From Actinomycetales bacterium (GTDB lineage: Bacteria; Actinomycetota; Actinomycetes; S36-B12): DNA of 33,697 nucleotides. Numbering within the stretch: the first letter of the stretch is position 1; each line of letters opens with the position of its first letter. A program made the position numbers and the translations under genes. Positions 7,747 to 13,954 of the stretch are shown in pieces. A model generated the notes under the pieces. The model was not told the DNA's origin. It ran no database searches and saw only the letters and a program-made list of their open reading frames with translations. The DNA is taken from contig JAGWXF010000028.1 in NCBI GenBank assembly GCA_018970025.1, forward strand, positions 1-33,697, read 5' to 3'.

Positions 7747-8295
7747 ATGAGCGCACACGCCAATCGACCGAATCCGACCAGAGTCACCGAGATCCGCGCG
7801 AACACCGTTCGTCGCCCAGCCCGCGGGCGCACCTCGACGGCCGGGAAGATCGCCTCAGCGAGCCTGGCCACCATGACCTGCGTCGGGCTCGCCAGCGTGC
7901 TGGCCGTCCGGGCCGCTGATGACAGCGCGGCCGCCGAGGCCACGGCCAGTGCGAACCAGGCAGCCCAGTCGACGGCTCCCGCTGTGGCGACAAGCACCGA
8001 CGGATTGACCCAGGCGGATCTGGACGCCTACGCCAAGCAGCTGAACGACGAGGCCCAGCAGCTGACGGACTACCGCAACCAGCTGATGCAGGTTGCCGCG
8101 CAGCTGCAGGCGGTTGCCGACAGCAACGGCATCCAGCTGCGCGCCGGGAGCACGCCGGTCACGTCGTCGGCGAAGTCGTCGGCGAACACCTCGGCCAACG
8201 CGGCGGCGACAGCCCGCAAGCCGAAGCCCAAGCCGCGGCCGGCGGTGCAGGCGCCGCAGCAGCGCCCCTCGCAGGGCCACTCCCAGGGCAGCTGA
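7747..8295 (+). CDS. Single-pass anchored protein with coiled coil and Ala/Lys/Pro-rich tail, unknown function
   Basis: I do not recognise a family. The 182-residue protein has a basic N-terminus (about 1-35), one hydrophobic segment (about 36-58, IASASLATMTCVGLASVLAV), an Ala/Ser-rich linker, a helical heptad-like stretch (about 80-125, LDAYAKQLNDEAQQL ... LMQVAAQLQAVAD), then a low-complexity Ser/Ala region and a KPKPKPRP tail. Most of it is probably outside the membrane. ATG 7747 is preceded by GAAGGACGG, a usable ribosome site. It precedes ApbE with a one-base gap and occupies a position where related redox clusters often carry a small FMN-binding protein. I see neither that domain nor the DxxSGAT flavinylation motif. 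Confidence 0.75.
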   Translation: MSAHANRPNPTRVTEIRANTVRRPARGRTSTAGKIASASLATMTCVGLASVLAVRAADDSAAAEATASANQAAQSTAPAVATSTDGLTQADLDAYAKQLNDEAQQLTDYRNQLMQVAAQLQAVADSNGIQLRAGSTPVTSSAKSSANTSANAAATARKPKPKPRPAVQAPQQRPSQGHSQGS

Positions 8296-8296
8296 C

Positions 8297-9337
8297 ATGT
8301 CCAGCTCCGTCCGCGCCGTCCGCGGCTTCCGGGCAATGGGCACCGGATGCGAGGTGATCGTGGATGCGGCCGGCCCCAGCGACGCACTCGCGGATCTCGG
8401 CGTCCAGCGGGTGGAGCTTCTGGAGCAGTGCTGGTCCCGCTTTCGCCCAGCCAGCGAGCTGAGCCGACTGAATGCTCGGGCCGGCACCGGACCCATCGAC
8501 GTGTCGGCCGACCTGCTCGTCCTCATCCAGGCGATGCGGCAGGCGTGGGAGCGAAGTGATGGCCTGTTCGATCCAACGGTGCTGCAGGCCGTGCGTGCCG
8601 CTGGCTACGACGCTGACTTCGCGGCCGTGATCGCGCGGGAGGCAGTGCATGGCGCGAGCGCGGCCCTTGACCCCCGTGCACCGCAATGGCCGGTGCAGGC
8701 AACGCACGGCATGGGCGACATCCGGATCGACGTCGATGCTCGAACCGTGACCATGCCGACCGGCGTCGGGCTCGACCCCGGAGCCATCGGCAAGGGCCTG
8801 GCGGGAGACCTCATAGCCGGCGAGCTGCTCGCGGCCGGCGCGACAGGCGTGCTGGTCAATCTCGGAGGCGACATCAGCTTCGCGGGCGACCCTGGCTCGG
8901 ATCCCGCCTGGACCATCGCGGTCGACGATGAGCGACTGCCCGCAGACGCACCCGATCGGGCCTTTCGCTGGTTCGCCTTCGAGCCAAGCCAGCCCCGCGG
9001 CGCCGTTGCGACGTCAACCACGCTGAAGCGTCAGTGGGGCCACGGCCGGCACCACGTGATCGATCCCCGCACCGGCCAGGTCGCAGACGTCGAGCTCGTC
9101 CAGGCGACCGTCGTTGCCGACGAGGGGTGGTGGGCTGAGGCTGCCGCGACGGCCGCCCTCCTGCTAGGCCCCGAGCGTGCGGCGCGCTGGCTGGATGAGC
9201 AGGAGCTGTCCTACGTCCTGGTGACTGGCGATAGCGTGCTCGAGCCTGGTGCCAGCAGCGGGACGCCATCGGCAGATGATTGCCAGATGCGTGCAGGCAA
9301 CGACCACGGACAACCGATCGGAGGACGCCATGGCTGA
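8297..9337 (+). CDS. apbE: FAD:protein FMN transferase ApbE
   Basis: ApbE attaches FMN through a phosphoester bond to a Thr/Ser of an acceptor protein, using FAD and Mg2+. The 346-residue protein shows FRAMGTGCEV at the N-terminus, SRLNARAGTGPIDVS, GLDPGAIGKGLAGD, VNLGGDISFAG, HVIDPRTGQ and the metal-site segment AEAAATAALLLG. The usual Asp of the ADAxAT-type motif is Glu here. No signal peptide or lipobox is visible, so the enzyme is predicted to be cytoplasmic, as in many actinobacterial homologues. It is coupled to both neighbours: one base after the preceding gene and eight bases of overlap with the haem membrane protein. No acceptor with a flavinylation motif is encoded in the window. 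Confidence 0.93.
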   Translation: MSSSVRAVRGFRAMGTGCEVIVDAAGPSDALADLGVQRVELLEQCWSRFRPASELSRLNARAGTGPIDVSADLLVLIQAMRQAWERSDGLFDPTVLQAVRAAGYDADFAAVIAREAVHGASAALDPRAPQWPVQATHGMGDIRIDVDARTVTMPTGVGLDPGAIGKGLAGDLIAGELLAAGATGVLVNLGGDISFAGDPGSDPAWTIAVDDERLPADAPDRAFRWFAFEPSQPRGAVATSTTLKRQWGHGRHHVIDPRTGQVADVELVQATVVADEGWWAEAAATAALLLGPERAARWLDEQELSYVLVTGDSVLEPGASSGTPSADDCQMRAGNDHGQPIGGRHG

Positions 9338-9902
9338 CCTGCCCTGGACCTGGCTGGCGATCCGCGCCAGCGGCATCACCGCCTGGGGGCTGCTGACCGC
9401 AGTCGTCGTCTGGGGAATCCTCCTGCGCACCCGCATCCTCGGCCACCTCACCACCGGAGCCCGGCTGCTGGACATGCACCGATGGCTGGGGGTCACCGCC
9501 CTGGCATTCCTGGCGATTCACCTGTGCCTGCTGCTGGTCGACCCGTCGGTCCGCTTCACCGCAGCGGAGATCCTGATCCCCGGCCTGGCACCATGGAAGA
9601 CCCTCGCGGTCGCCCTCGGCACGATCGCCTTCTGGCTGCTCATCCCGGTGTCGATCATCGGCCGGCTGCGACTGGGCCGGGCGGCCTCGCGAACCTGGCA
9701 GGCCTGGTTCACCCGCAGCCATGTCGTCGCCTACGCCGCATGGCCGTTCGCCACGGCGCATTACGTGCTGGCCGGAACCGACGCATTGGCGGCATGGTCT
9801 ATCGCGCTGCTCATCGCCGCCGGCGCGATCATCGTGATGGCCCTGCTCGCGCGGGGATTCGTCCCGTCGCCGGCGCCCACCCGTGCACAGGCGCTGCGCT
9901 GA
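9330..9902 (+). CDS. Ferric-reductase-like transmembrane protein (haem-binding domain only)
   Basis: A 190-residue membrane protein with about five hydrophobic helices. Candidate haem ligands are His in LDMHRWLG, LAIHLCLLL, TRSHVVAY and FATAHYVLAG, the paired-histidine layout of the ferric-reductase-like domain (PF01794). The cytoplasmic FAD/NAD(P)H reductase domains of true ferric reductases are absent, so it must receive electrons from a partner. ATG 9330 lies inside the end of apbE and has a good ribosome site (GGAGG). With ApbE upstream and a soluble NuoF-like/ferredoxin pair further upstream, it could carry electrons across the membrane. The terminal acceptor is unknown. Confidence 0.85.
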   Translation: MADLPWTWLAIRASGITAWGLLTAVVVWGILLRTRILGHLTTGARLLDMHRWLGVTALAFLAIHLCLLLVDPSVRFTAAEILIPGLAPWKTLAVALGTIAFWLLIPVSIIGRLRLGRAASRTWQAWFTRSHVVAYAAWPFATAHYVLAGTDALAAWSIALLIAAGAIIVMALLARGFVPSPAPTRAQALR

Positions 9903-9926
9903 GGTGACCTCGCCGGCTATCCGGCG
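9901..9926. terminator. Bidirectional hairpin between convergent genes
   Basis: The stretch holds GAGG-TGA-CCTC (9901-9911) and a perfect six-base stem CGCCGG (9911-9916) / CCGGCG (9921-9926) with loop CTAT. The second hairpin includes the stop codon of the minus-strand MoeA-like gene. There is no T-run. The position between two convergent stops supports a termination role. Confidence 0.5.
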
Positions 9927-11140
9927 GTGATGACGCTCGCCCCAAGCGCCAGCAGCTCGATGACGTCATCCCGATAGCCCACCCCTGGCGCGACCACTGC
10001 GATCGCGTTGGCATTCGCCCAGCTCAATAGTTGCGCTGGCCCGCCTGCTGGCACCGGGGTGGCGAAGGTCCGCCCCTCGAGGGGGACGAGGGCGACCGGC
10101 ACCAGGCTGGTGTCGGTGCCGTTCGGCGGCGGTGGCACCGCCGTCGACAGGATCGCCGTCGCCAGGGGTGCCGGCTCTGATCCGCGAAGGGCCGTGATGA
10201 CCGGGCCGAGCAGGGTGAGCATGCCGACGAGCGCGGCGACCGGCTCGCCGGGCAGGCCGATCAGGATGCGATCGTCCGTCAGCCGGGCCATCACCATCGC
10301 GCCGCCCGGCGACACGGCGACTCCGTCGATCAGCCAGCGGGCAGCAAGGTCGGCGACCGCTCCGCGAGTGTCGGCCAGGGCGCCGACGGTGATGATGATG
10401 TCGGCGTTGGCGTCCTCGACCAGGCCGCGCACCTCGCGCTCGTCGTCCAGCGATCGCAGGGACGGCAGCGCGCGCGCACCGAGTTGCATGGCGTAGGCCG
10501 GGATCGCCTCGCCGAGGGCCTCGCGCACCCGGCCCGGCCTGGGCACCCCGGAGCCCTGCAGGGCGTTGCCGATCACGATGGTGCTGACCGTTGGCGGCCG
10601 GATGACCGTGAGCGCGTCATGGCCAGCGGCCGCCGCCAGCGCGAGCATGGTGGCAGTGACCGTGACCGGGCCGGGCTCCGCTGGCACGAGGATCTCGCCG
10701 GCACTGGCCCAGGATCCCTTCCGGATGATCCCCTCGTCGGGCGTCGCCCGCGCGCTGCTATCGGGCAGGCCGGTCAGGGCATCCCGGGCAAGGACGCGCA
10801 CGCCGCCGCTGCGCGTGCGCTCAGACTCGGTCTGCTCCATGGTCAGCACGGCGACGGTGCCCGCCTCGAGGAGATCGCCGACGCGGACGAGGTGGCAGTG
10901 GCCGGGCTGCCGTGTCGCCTCCTGCTCCAGTGCCCAAGGCCCCTTCCCCCGCACCGCGTAGCCGCTCTGCGCGGCCAGGTCCGTGGCCGGGTCGTCCAGC
11001 ATGCGCCTGATGGGCTCAGCGAGGGCATGACCGGCGGCCTCGTCAAGACGGGCCAGGACCGGGGCGAGCGGATCGGCGTTGGCGGCAATGTGCCGCGCCT
11101 GGGCCCAGGGGAGCGCCGCAGTCTGACCGATGGCGCTCAC
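9917..11140 (-). CDS. MoeA-like molybdopterin-binding protein with degenerate active site
   Basis: The 407-residue protein has the MoeA domain order: an N-terminal linker region with SGYAVRGKG, a MoCF-like central fold (PPTVSTIVIGNAL ... DANADIIITVGALADT), ILIGLPGEPVAALVG, and a C-terminal beta domain. Key MoeA residues are changed. The MDGYA motif reads QSGYA, so the essential Asp (Asp59 in E. coli) is Ser59 here; the TGDEL segment reads IGNALQ; and the KPGKPF loop reads SPGGAM, losing both lysines. It is therefore unlikely to insert molybdenum by the canonical route. No other molybdenum-cofactor gene is nearby. The GTG start has no obvious ribosome site. It lies convergent to the ferric-reductase-like gene. 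Confidence 0.8.
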   Translation of the reverse strand: MSAIGQTAALPWAQARHIAANADPLAPVLARLDEAAGHALAEPIRRMLDDPATDLAAQSGYAVRGKGPWALEQEATRQPGHCHLVRVGDLLEAGTVAVLTMEQTESERTRSGGVRVLARDALTGLPDSSARATPDEGIIRKGSWASAGEILVPAEPGPVTVTATMLALAAAAGHDALTVIRPPTVSTIVIGNALQGSGVPRPGRVREALGEAIPAYAMQLGARALPSLRSLDDEREVRGLVEDANADIIITVGALADTRGAVADLAARWLIDGVAVSPGGAMVMARLTDDRILIGLPGEPVAALVGMLTLLGPVITALRGSEPAPLATAILSTAVPPPPNGTDTSLVPVALVPLEGRTFATPVPAGGPAQLLSWANANAIAVVAPGVGYRDDVIELLALGASVITAG

Positions 11141-11188
11141 GGGTCAATGGTGGATGCCACGACGCCCGCGGTCAACGCATGACACCGA

Positions 11189-11758
11189 TCAGTCGTCGTC
11201 CCCGTCAGCGTCGTGATCACCGCTGCCGTGCTGACTGCTGGCATGCCCACTGCTGGCATGCTGACCTCCGACGTCGCCATCATCGGTCGACGGCGCCCCT
11301 GCGTGATCGCCTGATGAGCTGCCGCTCCCACCGGCCGTCGCCTTGCGGTCGGTGGTCCAGTCGAGGATCAGACCACTGGATTGATCGACGTAGCCCGTCA
11401 CGATTGAGCCATCCGGCCGCTGCACCTGGACGGCCCATGACTGGTAGCCCTGACGTGAGCGCGCCCTGACCGACATGGTGGTGCCGGGAGCCTGGTCGAG
11501 CACCGCTTGCGTTGCCTCACTCTCGGTGACGGCCGGTGAGCTGACCACCGGGAGCGCTGGCAGGTCGGTCGGCTGCAGGGTCTCCAGCGTGGGCACCACC
11601 GGGGCTGGTGCGTCAGGCAGGGCAGCGACAACCGGAGCCGACCGGGCACCCTCGGCCGAGTTGGACGCCACCTTGAAGACCGCCAGACCGGCAACCGCGC
11701 CGGCCGCGACCACGCCAAGCGTGCCGATCGTCATGGTGATCACTGAGCTCCTCTGCAT
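11189..11758 (-). CDS. Membrane-anchored PepSY-type protein with Asp/His/Ser-rich tail
   Basis: A 189-residue protein with one N-terminal anchor (residues about 8-29, TMTIGTLGVVAAGAVAGLAV), a Pro/Ala linker, one PepSY-like module (SEATQAVLDQAPGTTMSV ... WAVQVQRPDGSIVTGYVDQSSGLILDW, about 85-140) and a tail rich in Gly, Ser, His and Asp that ends GDDD. The tail could bind metal ions; that is inference. PepSY modules are often found beside two-component systems and membrane redox proteins, as here. The ATG lies six bases after TACCGT (11770-11765), so its mRNA is probably leaderless. It is divergent from the response regulator. Confidence 0.78.
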   Translation of the reverse strand: MQRSSVITMTIGTLGVVAAGAVAGLAVFKVASNSAEGARSAPVVAALPDAPAPVVPTLETLQPTDLPALPVVSSPAVTESEATQAVLDQAPGTTMSVRARSRQGYQSWAVQVQRPDGSIVTGYVDQSSGLILDWTTDRKATAGGSGSSSGDHAGAPSTDDGDVGGQHASSGHASSQHGSGDHDADGDDD

Positions 11759-11764
11759 GCTGCC

Positions 11765-11818
11765 ACGGTAGGTCCGACCTGATCCGTCCTGAGCAGGGCG
11801 CGGTTAAGCCCGGGTAAG
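11765..11818 (-). promoter_or_regulatory. Promoter of the PepSY gene with putative response-regulator direct repeats
   Basis: On the minus strand, CTTACC (11818-11813) and CTTAAC (11808-11803) form a direct repeat with 10-bp period. They are followed by a -10-like TACCGT (11770-11765) and then ATG six bases later. The repeats are centred near -52. A perfect small palindrome AGGTC-C-GACCT covers 11770-11780. The repeats could also act on the divergent regulator gene (autoregulation). Confidence 0.5.
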
Positions 11819-11878
11819 GGATGGGCCGACCTCCCGCAGGTGCCTCCCCCGAGCAACCCATCATGGGAGCATGGCGCG

Positions 11879-12526
11879 GTGAAAGTGCTGGTGGCCGAGG
11901 ACGATGCGGCGGTCTTCGAGCCCTTGCTGGCCGGCTTGCGTCGCAACGGGTTCGAGGTCCGGCACGTCATCTATGCGGCCGAGGTTCCGGGGGCGATTGC
12001 GGACGCCGACCTGCTGCTGCTCGACCTCGGGCTGCCGGACGGCGATGGCCTGCAGGTGCTGCGCGAGGTACGCCGGACCTCCGACATCCCGGTCATCATC
12101 GCGTCGGCACGCGGCGATGAGACGGATCGGATCGTCGGCCTCGAGCTGGGTGCGGACGACTACGTCGTCAAGCCCTTCAGTGTTCGCGAGCTGTCTGCCC
12201 GCATCCGCGCCGTGGCCCGGCGCCGTCGCTTCGACCCGAGCCTGGACGTCGGCCGGCTGGTCATCGACCGCACCAGGCGCAGCGTGCTCCTGGACGGGGG
12301 CAAGGTTGATCTCACCGCCAAGGAGTTCGACCTGCTCGCCGTGCTGGCCGAGGAGCCTGGCCGGGCTGTCACCCGTCACGAGCTCTTCTCGAGGGTTTGG
12401 GACCCGGTCTGGATCGGGACGGGCAAGACGCTGGACGTTCACATCGCCTCGCTGCGCAAGAAGCTGGGCGATCCGGCGCTCATCGAGACGGTGCGCAACG
12501 TCGGCTACCGGCTTGCGGTCGAATGA
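11879..12526 (+). CDS. OmpR/PhoB-family response regulator
   Basis: A 215-residue two-domain regulator. The receiver holds the acidic pair Asp8-Asp9, phospho-acceptor Asp49 in LLLLDLGLPDGDG, the Ser of IIASARGDE and Lys in YVVKPFS. The C-terminal winged helix carries LTAKEFDLLAVLAEEPGRAVTRHEL and TLDVHIASLRKKLGD, typical of OmpR/PhoB DNA binding. GTG 11879 starts at the conserved first strand (VKVLVAEDD); an upstream ATG at 11840 adds only unconserved residues. The stop overlaps the kinase start (ATGA), so the two form an operon. Likely targets are the CTTAAC/CTTACC repeats upstream of the PepSY gene and of the gene at 7747. Confidence 0.95.
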   Translation: MKVLVAEDDAAVFEPLLAGLRRNGFEVRHVIYAAEVPGAIADADLLLLDLGLPDGDGLQVLREVRRTSDIPVIIASARGDETDRIVGLELGADDYVVKPFSVRELSARIRAVARRRRFDPSLDVGRLVIDRTRRSVLLDGGKVDLTAKEFDLLAVLAEEPGRAVTRHELFSRVWDPVWIGTGKTLDVHIASLRKKLGDPALIETVRNVGYRLAVE

Positions 12527-13890
12527 TCAGACGCCTGCTGATCGCGATGACGGCGCTGGTGGCGATCGTCGCCGCTGCACTGGCCATCCCGCTGGGCGCT
12601 ATCGTCTCGGCCGACCAGCGAGCGGCATTCGTCCGTGACCTCGAGGTGCAGACCCTGGCGACAGCGTCCATGCTCGCGTCACAGCGACCCGGGCAATGGT
12701 CAGCCATCGCCGAGTCGACGGCGAATGCGACCGGCGCACGCGTCGTCATCGTGGATGCGGATCGGCAACTGGTGTCGGACAGTGACGATAGCGGCCTGGA
12801 CCGCCTGTTCGACCGGCCCGAGATCGACGCAGCCCTCGCAGGGGCCCTGGCCTCCGACGTTCGTCGTTCGCAGACCCTGGGGACGGACCTGCGCTTCGTC
12901 GCGGCACCGGTCGTACAGGACCTGCGGACGGTGGCGGCCGTGCGCCTGTCCCTGCCGGAGGGTGCGCTGGATGCGCGGATCAGCCGGACGATGTGGTGGC
13001 TGGCCGCCTTCGTGGTGGCCGTCATCATCGCGGCTGGCCTGATCGCCTGGATGCTCTCGAGGTCGATTGCCGCTCCCCTGCGTCGCCTGGCCGATCTCGC
13101 CGGCGCGCTTCCGGACGACTTGAGCCTGCGGGCGGCGGAGTCCGATGGCCCGCGAGAGGTTCGCGCCGTCGCCCATGCCCTCAACGAGACTGCGGTCCGG
13201 CTCAGCGGGCTGGTCGATCGAACCGAGCAGGTGGCGGTGGATGCCTCCCATCACCTCAAGACGCCCCTCACCGGGGTCCGGCTTCGACTGGAGGCGATCG
13301 AGGACATCACCGAACAGGACGACGTCCGCGAGCAGGCGACTGCCGCGACGGCGGAGGTCGATCGGCTGAGCCGACGGATCGACCAGGTCCTGGCCCTGGC
13401 ACGCACCGATGCGGGCGCGCACGCGGGAGATGCCTGCGATGCCTCGGCCGTGGTCGAGGATCGCATCGTGGCTGCATCGGTTGTCGCCGTCGAGCGCGGG
13501 CTGCAGCTCGAGCCTCGCATCGAGGACGGCGTCTACGTCGCCGCCGGTGCCGGGATGCTCGCTCGGGCCATCGACGAGCTGCTCGGCAATGCCTTCGCAT
13601 ATGCCACATCGCACGTGCGGGTGAGCCTGCACCGCCAGGGCGAGCTCGTGCAGCTGATCGTGGAGGACGATGGCCAGGGGCTACCGGAGGCAGAGCGCGC
13701 AGCGGTCTTCGATCGCTTCCATCGTGGCCCGGGGGCCGTGCATGGCGGCAGCGGGCTGGGGCTTGCGCTCGTCCGCGAGTCCGCTCGGGCCTGCGGGGGT
13801 GATGCCTGGGCGCAGGCCAGCGATCTGGGCGGCCTCGCGGTGCACACCTCCTGGCCGGATGCCGGGCGAAGCGTCCCGATTGGGCCATAA
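12523..13890 (+). CDS. Membrane sensor histidine kinase
   Basis: A 455-residue kinase: TM1 about 5-29, an extracytoplasmic sensor region of about 125 residues, TM2 about 157-178, a HAMP domain (RSIAAPLRRLADLAGALP), then the DHp and catalytic domains. The H-box is DASHHLKTPL with phospho-acceptor His243; the usual Glu after it is His, as in a subset of HAMP kinases. The N-box is ELLGNAFAYA (Asn356), and the G-boxes are DDGQGLP and GGSGLGLALV. The sensor region has no recognised domain and only scattered charges. Because its operon partner faces a PepSY gene and a redox cluster, a redox, flavin or metal signal is plausible but unproven. Confidence 0.94.
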   Translation: MIRRLLIAMTALVAIVAAALAIPLGAIVSADQRAAFVRDLEVQTLATASMLASQRPGQWSAIAESTANATGARVVIVDADRQLVSDSDDSGLDRLFDRPEIDAALAGALASDVRRSQTLGTDLRFVAAPVVQDLRTVAAVRLSLPEGALDARISRTMWWLAAFVVAVIIAAGLIAWMLSRSIAAPLRRLADLAGALPDDLSLRAAESDGPREVRAVAHALNETAVRLSGLVDRTEQVAVDASHHLKTPLTGVRLRLEAIEDITEQDDVREQATAATAEVDRLSRRIDQVLALARTDAGAHAGDACDASAVVEDRIVAASVVAVERGLQLEPRIEDGVYVAAGAGMLARAIDELLGNAFAYATSHVRVSLHRQGELVQLIVEDDGQGLPEAERAAVFDRFHRGPGAVHGGSGLGLALVRESARACGGDAWAQASDLGGLAVHTSWPDAGRSVPIGP

Positions 13891-13917
13891 CCGCGCTGCT
13901 CGGCCCTCGGGGCCACA

Positions 13918-13948
13918 CTTGACGTTCGTATCAAGTTGACATTACCGT
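13918..13948 (+). promoter_or_regulatory. Promoter and putative TetR operator of the acyl-CoA carboxylase operon
   Basis: TTGACG (13919-13924) and TACCGT (13943-13948) form a -35/-10 pair with an 18-bp spacer. The ATG follows the -10 by six bases, which predicts a leaderless mRNA. Two inverted repeats overlie it: CTTGA-N8-TCAAG (13918-13935) across the -35, and TGAC-N6-GTCA (13937-13950) across the -10. This fits repression by the TetR protein encoded at the end of the operon. Confidence 0.55.
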
Positions 13949-13954
13949 CAGGTC

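Noticed and set aside
12397..13890. Upstream start for the histidine kinase at 12397
   Set aside because: That extension overlaps the regulator's DNA-binding domain; ATG 12523 begins right before TM1 and overlaps the regulator stop in the usual ATGA manner.
13936..13941. TTGACA as the -35 box of the carboxylase operon
   Set aside because: Its -10 would fall inside the coding sequence; TTGACG at 13919 with TACCGT at 13943 fits better.
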